A DNA stretch of 64,000 bases, taken from Sitta carolinensis. Lineage: Eukaryota; Chordata; Aves; Passeriformes; Sittidae. The position numbers and the translations under genes were made by a program. The stretch lies in assembly GCA_032173965.1 (NCBI GenBank), contig CM063294.1, positions 6,308,452 through 6,372,451 of the forward strand. Direction: 5' to 3'. Below, piece after piece: positions 13,315 to 24,200 of the stretch. Under the pieces are notes generated by a model. That model did no database searches, was not told the DNA's origin, and saw only the letters and a program-made list of their open reading frames with translations. Numbering within the stretch: position 1 is the first letter of the stretch; each line of letters starts with the position of its first letter.

Positions 13315-13340
13315 ATGTTGTTTTTTCCAGGTAAGGTTTC
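13315..13340 (+). other. candidate recursive (zero-length exon) splice site
   Basis: A polypyrimidine tract and CAG acceptor (AG at 13329-13330) is followed without any exon by GTAAGG (from 13331). This juxtaposed acceptor/donor is the recognised signature of recursive splice sites in very long introns. The acceptor has an uninterrupted T run and the donor matches five of six intronic positions. It lies on the same strand as, and 552 bp upstream of, the first exon-like unit at 13883. Chance occurrence cannot be excluded. Confidence 0.3.
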
Positions 13341-13882
13341 TTTTGTAGCCAGCCCCAGCTCTTATGTGGTGATGAGAGGTCCCAATCTTAGGAAGGGCAG
13401 CTCTTCACTATAGAATGCAATGTTATATCTGCCAGAGTTCTTGTGATCCAAGTGTATTTTAGCATTTGTTTTATAGCAGGTGTTAAAGACTTGTATGAAG
13501 TGATTTACTCCTATGGAGCCATTTGAGTAGAAACCTGAGCAAAAAAATGTTTGTGGGCATTTTTGTTGGTTTTGTGTATTTTAAAATTCATTCTGCCTGG
13601 TGCTGGCTTGCCAAGTGAAATACTCTGATGGGGATGGAGAAGAAGAAATGTAAGCTGGTATGGCTAAGAGCTCTGCTGACACTCTTGTTCTGAGAGGAAA
13701 CTGTCCTTCTAGTTTGTCATTCCATGTTCCTTAAATCTGTCTTTGCCATAAAAGAGTGTTGAAGGACAATACAGAAAATTCAGAAGCTTCTGCTTCCTTA
13801 ACTATTTTAATGTAAATTTAAGAAGTTTTAGCAAAGATTTAGTGCAGCAGTCTGATTTTCATTTGAATGTTTTTTCTTTCAG

Positions 13883-13987
13883 TAATACCCTGCAGAATTT
13901 ACTGATGTAGAGGAACAGAACACCTGTGTAAGAACAGCTCCTCTTCTGCCTTGATCCAGATTCTGTTATGTTGCATTACAAGAGCAG
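13883..13987 (+). other. exon-like unit 1 (non-coding or 5' UTR)
   Basis: The acceptor is an uninterrupted pyrimidine run ending in TTTCAG (AG at 13881-13882), with a CTGAT branch-point match whose A (13855) is 27 nt upstream. The donor is CAG/GTAAGG at 13987/13988. All three frames contain a stop within the 105 nt, so it cannot be an internal coding exon. An ATG at 13968-13970 opens a frame that crosses the donor in phase 2, so a 5' UTR exon carrying the start codon is also possible. Confidence 0.27.
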
Positions 13988-16265
13988 GTAAGGATGAAGA
14001 GTGCTTTTACACACAATTCTGTGTTTGTGTCTCTTTGGTGTGTACCTTTCTTTTCCTCTTTGCTTCCCCTTGGACAGGTCTTTGTGTGTGCATTGCATCT
14101 ACATGACACACAACGTGTACTTTCTCAAAGGCCAGAAAATCTTCCAAAACCAAGGGAGGTGCTGCCCTGGCTGCTTTCTCAGTCAGGCTGTGTTCACAGT
14201 GCAGCACTCTGATGTGTTTTGCTGTTATGAGTAGAGTTTCCAAGCTGAATTAGAAAAATACCTTTGATAAATTATCAAGCTTCTTGTGGTCTAATCAGCC
14301 AGATGGATGGTTGCTTTTTATTTTCTATAATGCGCTGTTGTTCTAGACTATTTGCTCGAGGTAGGTGTGAATTTTTCTATGGAAATCACTTCCTTGCTGG
14401 TGTTGCTGAAAGATCACTTGCAATGCAGGGTTGAGGTTGGTTTGCCTCACTGGCAGAGGCAGGTCTCTGCCCTGGTGTTCAGCATTTCCAGTCTGTTTCC
14501 ATGTGTTGTAACTAATGGCACACCAACTGTACTTCCACTGGAGAAAATGTGCAATCATGATATTGAAATGCTTCTATTTTTAGGATGTGATAGGGTGCCT
14601 TAGTGCCTCATGTTTAGACCAGCTGTTGCAATTTTGTGGACTGCTTTGCTTTTTTCCTTGGAATTCTATTAACTTGCCAAATGAAGGAAAGCATTTGAGT
14701 AAGGGCAATATGTCTTACAAGGTACAAGGAGCAATTTTCTTCAGTAGCAGAATGCTTGGAAGGGATAAATGTGAGGGATTAATCTGAGAGAAAAAAAATC
14801 ATAAGAGTGACTTATAAGAAGACAAGTCACAAGTCACTTACTTACAGTAGTGAGTGAAATGCTGTGGTTTTTCTTAAAAAAAACCAAACAAACTTTCTTG
14901 ATAAAATGGTGTGTATTTACCTACTAGTTGAAGAGTTTTTTTGCTTGTATCTGGAATGTGTTAGCCTGTGTAATTTTTGAGGAAGAGGGAATCGTTTTTA
15001 GTTTTGAGAGACAAGTTAGCATTTTAAAGGAAGACCTGAATGCCTCTAAGAAGTGTACCAGGTTTTGGTAGCATGCATATCATGCAGATTTCTTCCCCAT
15101 GTGTAACCATTGCAGAAGGAGAGTATTTTTGTTTGAATTCCTCTTGTTTAATACTTGTAGGTGTTGGCAGCAACAGATGCACAGAAGTACTACATGCAAG
15201 AGCCAGAACAAATGACACAGCAGAAGTCAGACATTAGAGGCAGGATTTAAGTGAAATATAAGTGACTTTTATGCCTCTGAGTGGAGAATGTACTTTGTAA
15301 CTGCTTAAAGGGATTTTCTCTTTTGATCATTTCAGCAAAGATGTACAGCCTGTGTAAAGCCACTAATCAGAGTTAACTTGAGGGACTCTAGGATGAACCT
15401 GCTTGGTTTTAAGTAGAATTATTTAATAAGCAATTACCACTGCTGTCTGCATGCAGAACCAAAAGGGGGAGTGGTGTTGCAGGGTTTCTCCTGGGGAAGG
15501 AGCTGGTTCACATCATGGTACTGTGACTCCACTTCCTGCTACATTGCCAGGAGGAGGAATCAGAAAATTTTGCTGTATTTGTTGAGCCACAGTGAAAATG
15601 TGACTAATGTGAACAGTAAGAGGGTGTTACCTTCTAAATAGGTGTTATGAGCTCAGAATTTTTGTGGTTTTTGAAAGCTTGAGACAAAAACAGCATTTGC
15701 CAGGTCAAGAGAAAACTGAAGGCTTCATGTGTAAGAACTTCCCATTTCTCTATTTTGAAAGCCATCTTGATGGCAGAGTGTAGAGTTAAAATATGCAAAT
15801 GTCCTGTCAGCTTGATCATCTTTAAGGTAATCCCTGTTTCATTTTCCCAAAGGCTGGCAGCACAGCTTTGAGAGTTCTTCAGTTCTTGATGACTGCTTAA
15901 GTGATTTTTTTGGAACCAAATGCTCTGGGCTCTGTTTCTAGGACTGGCTGCATGCCCTCTTGGATTCTAAAGAAAAAAACTGGGCTTGTGTGCCTCAGGT
16001 TTATTATCGGAGTTGTCCTTAAGTTTAAAAAAAAAAAAAAAAATTCTACCACTTTCCCTTCATACTTGTTCAACTGCTAAGGCTATGCAAGGCTGTGTCT
16101 GAGTACGTGGACAGAAAAATCAGATGACTTCTGTTATCAAATCATTTGCCTTTGTGGAAATTGAATCTTATTTTTGGGAATACAGGTGGCAGATGAAGAA
16201 AAGCATTTTTGTGTTGGACTGCTTTGATGCTAGATTACACAAGAATGAGCCCCCTTGTTTTACAG
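13988..16265. other. non-coding DNA (candidate intron)
   Basis: Lies between exon-like units 1 and 2, beginning GTAAGG and ending TTACAG. It holds an inverted repeat (AGTGACTT 14806-14813 against AAGTCACT 14831-14838) and an A17 tract. No gene is recognised. Overlapping open frames near 13994-14243 on both strands are compositional. Confidence 0.45.
16027..16043. repeat. A17 homopolymer
   Basis: Seventeen consecutive A. No AATAAA lies within 40 bp upstream, so it does not look like a retrotransposed mRNA tail. Confidence 0.9.
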
Positions 16266-16388
16266 GAGGTGGGTGGTGGGTGCTGTGCTGGGCTTGCTGC
16301 ATGCACTGTGCTCTCCAGATGGGCTGCAGGCACCAGGCATGGGCTCGTTTTTGGGAAGCAAGGTGCTCTGGTCAGGTCTGCACAGAGG
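16266..16388 (+). other. exon-like unit 2, open in all three frames
   Basis: The acceptor is CCCCCTTGTTTTACAG (AG at 16264-16265) and the donor is AGG/GTGAGT at 16388/16389. The unit is 123 nt, markedly GC-richer than its flanks, and has no stop in any forward frame. When joined to unit 1, the frame starting at 13968 reads a basic stretch (HYKSRR) followed by a hydrophobic run (WVVGAVLGLLHALC), which resembles a signal peptide. It then stops at 17725-17727 in unit 3, giving 50 residues. No protein family is recognised. Confidence 0.27.
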
Positions 16389-16436
16389 GTGAGTTCAGCT
16401 GAAGCACAGCCCTCCCTGAGCCTTGTGTAAGCAGCT

Positions 16437-16527
16437 CAGATCAATAATTCACCTTGGCTTAGCAGTATGAACATTTCAGTATCAAGTGGTTCAGATCAGT
16501 AGCTTGCCTTGAATTTGCAGTATGAAC
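16437..16527. repeat. imperfect 55-bp-period tandem duplication
   Basis: A 36-bp segment beginning CAGATCA at 16437 recurs at 16492 with 28 of 36 positions identical. Five of the eight differences are transitions. Both copies end in the same GCAGTATGAAC. It looks like an old local duplication. Confidence 0.55.
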
Positions 16528-17717
16528 TTGTTGCTGTGTCAATTTTGCCTTCTTACATGCTGAAGTCTCTGGGAATTTTACTGTGTTTTGAATTGTTTAT
16601 GTTGATAGTTCAAAACTTACAAGAGAAACTTGTAGAAAAGCTGGGACACTAGGCAGTATTGCCTACATTGAAGCAAAGATTAAATTCAACCTTGATATTG
16701 GAGAGTAACTTGAAATTGAAAATAGTTTATGTAGGGGAAGAAGTCTCTTTTGGTCTCTCAGATACCTCACTGAAGAGAAGACAAGACAAAATACTTACTG
16801 GAAAAAAAAGAGGTTTTGTGGGAGAAATAGGATTATATCATCTCCTCTGCTCAGGCTGGATTTTGCAATGAGGTGGAAACGGCAGTCTTGTCTTTTATGG
16901 GCTTTTGTAGAAATACACAGAAATGCAGTTACTGCCATTAATATGCAGAGTACTCAAGTAGTGTTGGGTGCAAGAATGGGCCTGCAGGCCTGCATTAAAG
17001 GTTTAGAAGGCTTTATTGTTTGACACAGAATTGTGATGCTGAAGTTTCAGAAAAGTGGAAAAAATATCAGGAAATAAGAACTGTTTTTCCCCTGCTGGGA
17101 TATTTAAGATTAATTATTAAATAACTTGGTAAAAAATTCACACTTGCTTCAAGGTACTCTAATTGGATTTACTTTAATGTACTGTCCTATCTTACTGGAA
17201 GAAATATTGAAGATTTTTCGACAGTTTGAGTTTAACTATAATAAAAATAAGAATGTAATCCTCTCAGTGGTATACAGTTTTACAGTATGCATCTAATCAA
17301 AATGAGCAACCAACTAATTTCAAGTTGTGAGAACTATATCTGCAAATTAATTGTTTACTCTTTATTATTCTGTGTTTCTTTGGCTTTCTTTGTTCATGGG
17401 AGATATTTCTATAACCTCATTCTGCTTGTGGCTTGGACTTAGTTTAAATTCCAGACTGAATTTGCTTAGAGCCAGTTCTTCTGGTCGTCTTGCCATGTTT
17501 TGTATGCTACAGTGGTTTTAAATAGTTTTTGTTACAGGGTTTGCTTACGGGGTTTGCTTGTTTGGGTTTTTTGGGGGCTTTTTTGTTCACCAGTTTGAAG
17601 AACTGTGTTTTCCATCACTTCTTATGAGTTTCCAAGAGTGCAATAAGAAATGAGCAGTAATATTTTAGCCTTTAGTTGGTACCTAGAAGACAAAGAAGGG
17701 TCTCTCTGTTCTTTTAG

Positions 17718-17838
17718 TGCCTGCTAAGAGATGAGACATCTGGTAAATAGCAGCTTACAGCTTCACAGGGACAGGTGATACTTTTTAAAGATGCTTCATT
17801 AACTCTAATGATAATTTTATTCAGTGCTTTACAGAAAG
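17718..17838 (+). other. exon-like unit 3
   Basis: The acceptor is a long pyrimidine run ending CTTTTAG (AG at 17716-17717) and the donor AAAG/GTGAGTA at 17838/17839 is a full consensus match. The unit is 121 nt with early stops, so non-coding. A weaker alternative donor ACAG/GTGATA lies at 17774/17775. Confidence 0.27.
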
Positions 17839-19146
17839 GTGAGTAAATAATTTATGTTTTATTAACACTGACAGAAATGGTGAGTGTTAAGTACAGGCTG
17901 TTATTCCTTTGTTCAGAAAATGCTCAGGCATAACTTGGAAAGAATTTTGGTTTTCTCTCTTCTGCCTCATGTTTATGAGGAATATTTGAGAAGGAAATTG
18001 CATAATTTCAGCACATTTCAGGTTTCTAGGAGCTGGGATCTTTTTCAACATACACTTTTTACTGACTTGAAAGTACTATAAAATAATGATAGGCTTTTCT
18101 GTGCCATTATTTGTTGTCATCAGCTGTATTTCCTGAGGGTTCAGTGAAAAGGCATTTAAAACCTTGTAGTGGTGTTGTACATGTCCTATATGAAGTGCAG
18201 AGTGATATAGATAATTCTTACAACTTTATACTTTAATGCTAGTCACAGAAAAGAAAGCTGGCTTTTGTAATGTTTTTCTTCAGGTTACTGATTTTTAGTA
18301 AGAGCCTTGTCTTAAAGGATTTTCACCTTTATAGTTCAATATGTCAGTCTTTATGCTTCTCTTATTTGCCATAATCATTAGACTAAAATCAAACCTCTTT
18401 TTAATTTCATTTTGCAAGTCAGCCCTTTTAATAATACTTAGGATGAGTCTCTGTTGCTCAAGTTACCTTACCTCAGGCAATCCCTGCTGTGCGTCTGCAA
18501 GAAAACGTTGTTGCTTTGAAGTCCTGAAAACTGTGTATCCAGCTTTTTTGTCCTTATCCCTCTCTTCTAGTGTTTTGCATGGCTTTCTCCTAGTTGAAGT
18601 TAATTAATTATGCAAGTTAAACACTACAGAGTGAGAAGAATATGCTTGAAATGGGGAAGGGCTCAAGTTTGTGTTCTGCAAATAAAAGAAAAATTAATCA
18701 GCACAATGGTTTGTTTAGACTTTCAGTTTTGTGTTCATCCATGTGGCCTCCCCTACCCTGTCCAACTCCAAGTGCTTTCCCTGAAAATGGGCTGGATGGA
18801 GACCTGGACCATGTTCTCTGGAGAGATCCCCTCTGTCCCAGGAGCTCGGTGGAGTGACCTGCTCTTGGCAGCAGTCTCAGACACTGAGCAGTGAGGAATG
18901 TCTTCAGGAAGAGAACTTGTGTTTTCAGAACATGTTGATAATAAATAGTGACTTCAGGGAATTCATGGGATGAAGGGAAAACATGTTCAGTTCAGGGGGT
19001 TCTTTGTATCAGTGAAATTATTATTCCAAACCAGTGTTCTCTTATTCCAATACCTCTCCCAATAGTTAAATGTATTAAGAATCTGAAGTAGGACTTGGCA
19101 CATGGAGCCTTAAAAGAGAAAAGGGAAGGAGAAACACCGTATCTGA

Positions 19147-19162
19147 TTTTTTTTTTTTTTTT
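19147..19162. repeat. T16 homopolymer
   Basis: Sixteen consecutive T followed directly by CAG, so it also makes an acceptor-like sequence at 19163-19165 on the + strand. Confidence 0.85.
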
Positions 19163-19433
19163 CAGAAGTAAGGGACTTTACATCTGGCTTTCCCTTTTCT
19201 AGGACACTCTCACTCAATAGCTGCTTGGGCTCTTATCTGCTCCAATTCGTTTTTTCATTCATTGCCCTGCTGAATTGAGGCATTAGCACAGAGGCTGATC
19301 TCGGAAAGGCTGCAAGTTCAAAGGCTTGCAATGCCAGGGTGGGGGCCTGCAACTTTTCTGACTACCTTTATAGACACCTGGCATAAGCCTTGAATTCTAT
19401 TTTTACTGACCTTCCTGCTTTTTTCTATTTCAG

Positions 19434-19580
19434 AGATTACATCATTAGCCTCACCAAAAGTATCAAAGGTACCTTAGTTGCAAAAGGAGAGCCAAGAGCA
19501 AATTGGTCTAACTTGTTATCAAATTCTGAGCCTGTGTCATAAGTACAGCTAGAGTAGAGAAAATAAAGACAATTTAACAT
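19434..19580 (+). other. exon-like unit 4, possible 3' terminal exon
   Basis: The acceptor is the best in the window. A TACTGAC branch-point match (A at 19409) lies 24 nt before the AG (19432-19433), with a nearly pure pyrimidine tract between. No strong donor follows. AATAAA occurs at 19562-19567, with CA at 19578-19579 and a TTTGTCTATTTG element just downstream, the arrangement expected for 3' end formation. Confidence 0.27.
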
Positions 19581-20930
19581 TTGTCTATTTGATTCTGAGG
19601 AGGGAGCTAGGAAGTCTAGAAAAGGAAATATGAACTTACATGAAGTTATTATATTAAATGAGAAAGTGGTTTGGAAGCACTGAAACACAAATTACCATGT
19701 TGCTTCTGGTGATTTCATATCAGTCTGTCCTTTAAAGAAAGCTGACAAGTCATTTTGCTCCACAGTGCAATGATTGTGTTACATCAGAGGAGAATTGGGA
19801 AAGAAGACAAGCAGCTGGAGCTGACCTGCTGACAGCCTTGGGTTTATCGTCTACAGGGAACATGGAACTACTGACAAGTTTTTGTCACAATAATTACTAA
19901 TTCAAGTATTTGATCTCTATCCCTTCAAATGCTTTCCCATCACTTCTGTAATTTAGTCTTTCTATTAGGAGAATTCACTGAAGTTCTGTTTAGGGTGTAG
20001 AGGAGTTTTGGGTGCCGTAGAGTTATGTCATGTTTTCAACCAAAACATTTCTGACAGCAAATGTAGTTGTCATTTGATGTTTCTTGAATTGTGTAGGTTT
20101 TGTTCAAATTTTATTTGAAAGAAATCAAGTAGATCTGTGAAGTTCAGATTTTTTTTTTTTTTTAAGAGTTCTTAGTTGTTTTATTTCAGAAGTCTGTTTT
20201 ACTTTGTGGTGAATAAACATCAAGATCAAACCATGTTTAGAATTGAAGCAAAATACCTTCATTATCATAGTTTTTCCATATGCACAGGACTAGTTATTCG
20301 GAACGTCAGCACAGTTCAAATAACCCCCTCAGACAGCAAAATTGGTCTTCCACAGCTATTTCCTAGGAATATTTGCATCCAAAAATCACTCAAAATAATT
20401 ACTTGTTTCTGCAGCTTATAATCAGGTAATATGAACAAAAGGCCTCCATTTCCTACTGCCAAGATAATACCTGAATTAGTATCTGCAAATTGGTAGGAAT
20501 GTAATGCATCAGTTTTAATATTGAAGGTGCCATTTGACCTGATCCCTCTCTGTTTTTGTCTTTCTTGTTTTGCTTTTTCCTGCTCTGTGTTTTCACTTGA
20601 TAAATATTAGAAACTTGCTACTGTTATGAAATTAACATCAAGATCCATCTCTTTCATCTGCCTTGATAATGTTTTTTGAGGCTTCACAATGACTTCTTCA
20701 AAACTGAGTGCCTCCATTTTTGGTTCTTTTTGCATCTGTCCCCACTCACTCACAGGTAAATGCTGAAGTCCTTCTGGGTTCACGATGTTTTTGCACCTTT
20801 TGGTTTAACCAAGCACGGGTGGTAAATAGGGCAGGAGATGAGTGGGAGATGGGCAATGAGGAGTTGTAGCACAGAAAGGACCATCCTGCGTGCAGGGGGA
20901 GCACTGGGCTCACTGCCTTCCTGGTTTTCA
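19581..20930. other. non-coding DNA
   Basis: No gene is recognised. Contains a T15 tract at 20149-20163, followed on the + strand by TTTATT (20180-20185). Read on the minus strand this is AATAAA, 16 nt, then A15, a possible relic of a reverse-transcribed poly(A) tail. The remainder is single-copy-looking. Confidence 0.5.
20149..20163 (-). repeat. A15 tract on minus strand with upstream AATAAA
   Basis: Fifteen T on the + strand. On the minus strand an AATAAA (20185 down to 20180) precedes it by about 16 nt. No target-site duplication was found and no parental mRNA is recognised. Confidence 0.6.
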
Positions 20931-21295
20931 GCTGTTCCTCCCTTTCCAGCTGTGCCCTGAGCCCTCTCAGGTGTCATTCTGTCCTGCTGTGCTCCTTGGA
21001 CCTGCTCCTGTCCCAGCTCTGCCCTGAGCCCTCTCAGGTGTCATTCTGTGCTGCTGTGCTCCTTGGACTGCTCCTGTCCCAGCTCTGTCCTGAGCCCCTC
21101 TCAGGTGTCATTCTGTCCTGCTGTGCTCCTTGGAGCTGCTCCTGTCCCAGCTCTGTCCTGAGCCCCTCTCAGGTGTCATTCTGTCCTGCTGTGCTCCTTG
21201 GACCTGCTCCTGTCCCAGCTCTGCCCTGAGCCCTCTCAGGTGTCATTCTGTCCTCCTGTGCTCCTTGGACCTGCTCCTGTCCCAGCTCTGTCCTG
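20931..21295. repeat. GC-rich minisatellite, 67-bp unit, about 5.4 copies
   Basis: Five successive units are directly readable: a diverged first copy (about 20931-21000), then 21001-21067, 21068-21134, 21135-21202 (68 bp), 21203-21269, and a partial copy to about 21295. Each unit contains a CTCAGGTGTCATTCTGTCC core and ends CTCCTTGGA. Two variants alternate: GCCCTGAGCCCTCTC in copies 1, 2 and 5, and GTCCTGAGCCCCTCTC in copies 3 and 4. The unit length is not a multiple of three, so the open frames through it are meaningless. Near identity of copies implies recent expansion or gene conversion, and it is likely polymorphic in length. Confidence 0.95.
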
Positions 21296-24200
21296 CAGCA
21301 CAGACACAGCCCTGGGGCTGCAGTGCCTGCAGGGGTTCTCCTCCTCCCACAGGGTTCTGGGATGGGGCTGAGCTCAGAACTGGCCCGTGCCAGCAGGAAA
21401 GTACTGGTGAACAACTTGGGGTGATACCTGGCAGTAAAGTAGGGTGCCTCTTGACCTTCAGTTTGTGTTTTCCCTCAATATCTGAGTGTTTCTTTGCAAG
21501 AACTTAAGCCACTGGGACTTCTGGGTTTTGGTTAGGAACAGAAAATCTGTGTTAGGCTCTTTTAAAGGTTTCAAACTTGAACGAACTGCTGACTGATTTG
21601 CAGTACAGCCTACCTCTACTTGTTAAATAGTAACAGGAAAATAGTAATTTTCCTCAGAGGGAAATAGCATAATTTTCAAGTTATTTTCATTTTAATATAT
21701 CTACAAGTAATTCCTAAAAAGAAGAAACTTAAGCAAGAGAAACTGACTTTAAATGCCTCTGTATATTAAAAGTGTCATGTAAAATATCTGCAGAGAAGAT
21801 GATGATTATAAAACATCTAAGCTTGCTTTGAGTGAAATTTCAAGCAGTTGGTTGTTGCTCTGTTCAGTGAATAATTTCTTGTGGGTTTTGTGTCGTGTTC
21901 TGTCAGTCAAAGACAAAAACTCTTAGTCTATTTGGACAAGTGAAGTCATGTCTTCTTTAAAAGAAATCTTATGTTCAACGACTTTACTTTGCCTTGAGTG
22001 CCTGCTCTTCAGATAGGTTTTTTGAGGTGACACATTTTGTGACCTGAGACTAATTAAACCAAGATCCTCTGCAGTAAAATACACACTTGAGGCAGGCAAG
22101 TTCAGCTGAATTAATCATGCACAGGATAAGAATCAAATATTAAAGCCTATTTCTTCTCTCAATACAGCAATAAAGGTGTCTGTGTGGTGGTGACTTTTTC
22201 AGTCTTTTCTCACAGAGAATCTGTTCTGAAACAGGATTTCAGGAACACCCCTTTCAGGTACTTTGTTTACAGTATGTTCTCCCATGTCTTTTGGAACCTG
22301 CTGGAAATATTTCCAGTAATATAAAATGTTTTATTTTACTTTTATTGCATTATGTATTAGTCCAAGTACAACCATATTAATTCCCTCAATTTCAGCTTAT
22401 AGAAAGCTGTCTTGCACATATGATTGTCTTCATATTTGTATGAAAATTCTTCTAAAAAGCAAGATTTGCCTTTTTATTATGTTTGTCCCTAATATTTTTG
22501 TGTGCAGGTTTGTCATGCCAGTTGTCGAACTCGTGGTGGCAAGTTTTTTAGTGATATACTTCTGCTGAAGGCAGAAGAGAAGAGGTGGGGACCAAAGGAT
22601 TAGCCTTCTTTCGAACACCTGAAATGAAAGAAGAAATCTCTCATGCTTGGCTCTGAGCTGACTGTGCTCCAGTCAATTCTGATCTGTGTTGGAGCAGGGG
22701 TGGGACTGAGGGTCCCTGCTGAGTTTCTCAGGCAGACACGGAGCCTCCTCAGAGCTCTCAGCAGGATTTAGAAGAGATTTTGTTGCTTTTATGTTTTTAA
22801 CTTGTTTCCTTTAAAATAGAAGACTGAATGATGGCATAGATTGGAAATATTTTCTTCAATTTATTTGCAGATGTCACTATAACACTTAGAACTTGTCGTT
22901 CAGAACCTGAGCTTAATTGAAACATGCTAATAAAATTCACTTTTCTCTGAAGTTTGGTAGGAATAAAAACCAACTTAATGTCAAGAGCTTTTTGCAAATA
23001 ACACTATTTTACTTGCTAGAATAGATTATGTAAGGGTTTAATATTTAGATTCATTTTCTCTGCTTTCTGTGAGACTTTAGAAATAAGGTTTCCTGCATCT
23101 TGCAAGAATGTTTCTAAGGTTGCTCTTGAATGGTGCTGTCCCTCTGTCCAGCTGAAGACTTCTCAGTGCCAAAATTAAATGTTTATTAAGCTACAGAGGA
23201 AACAGAAAAACAACTCGAATCGAATTTTGGCAAATCCAGTTACAAATCTTGCTGTAAAAAAAATAAGGAAGCATTTTTAGATTCAGGTATATCTCAACTG
23301 TAATATATTGGAGTTCCTTTAGAGGTTTGAGTTATCTTTTCACTTTCAAGACACAATTCTATGCCCTTGGCAAGGAAGGAGTAAGCAGGAAAAATATTCA
23401 TTTGCAGCATGTTCTCTCTGGAGAGATTAAAGAACCAAGTGATTGTTGCAGAGTGTGTTTAAGGGTCTCACCAGTTTAACTTGAGGGAAGGAAGGGGGAA
23501 AAGAATTAGCTGATGAAATCTTTGCCTCAAGATGCAAGATCATAAAAAATATTATAGTCTGGACATCAGCTTTTTTGCTCTTCAGAATATTCTGTTTTCT
23601 TTTAGTACTAGTTAGTTTGGGATTTGTGGGGACATGACAGTCGAAACAACTTACAAGAGGGACAAAAGGACCCAGTAATGTTGCCTTCTTGACTTGATGG
23701 GGTTTTTTTTTAGAGTGTTATACATTGTGAATTTTCTCTGGAGACTCATGCATACCAAATAAACTTATTTGTGCAACGACCAAAGGCTCCCAAGGTGAAA
23801 AAGAGGATTTGTGGGTCATTTAGACGAGCTTTTACCCACTGACTCGGTTCAGAAGGGTGCTGAAATAAATAAACCTGTTTGTTCTGATTGAAAGACAATA
23901 TCTGTAAATGCTGCTGTGTCCCTACAAATGAACCTACTGTGGTATCTATAGGAGAGATTTTCTTGTATTTCTGCTTTTCAACCCTTTTCCAGACACCACA
24001 ATGACAATCATTGTGAACAACTCTGGTTGTCTGAAACGTGTGATGCCTCTGTGCCTTGGTCATAGCTGGCCAGATGTAAACCTTTAAAGCCTGGCTCTTC
24101 CCCTGAGTGTCACTTCCAAATCCAAGGAGCAGCATGGTGAGGGGTGGTTGCCATTTCTGGGGTCTCATGTGCTTTACCCCTGTGGGAACCCAGCACAGTG

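Larger units (their letters stand above)
13883..19580 (+). ncRNA. candidate multi-exon non-coding transcript (four exon-like units)
   Basis: Four units follow in the right order on one strand: 13883-13987, 16266-16388, 17718-17838 and 19434 to about 19580. Each internal unit has a strong acceptor and a near-consensus donor (CAG/GTAAGG, AGG/GTGAGT, AAG/GTGAGT). The last has a strong acceptor, AATAAA at 19562-19567 and a U-rich downstream element, so it can end a transcript. The spliced length would be about 495 nt, without a first exon or promoter, which were not found. The first unit has stops in all frames, which favours a non-coding RNA. One 50-codon frame can start in it at 13968. This is inference from splice signals only. 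Confidence 0.27.

Noticed and set aside
20996..21507. Repetitive open frames of 77 and 125 codons
   Set aside because: They are translations of the 67-bp minisatellite. The unit length is not a multiple of three, so the peptide repeats change frame.
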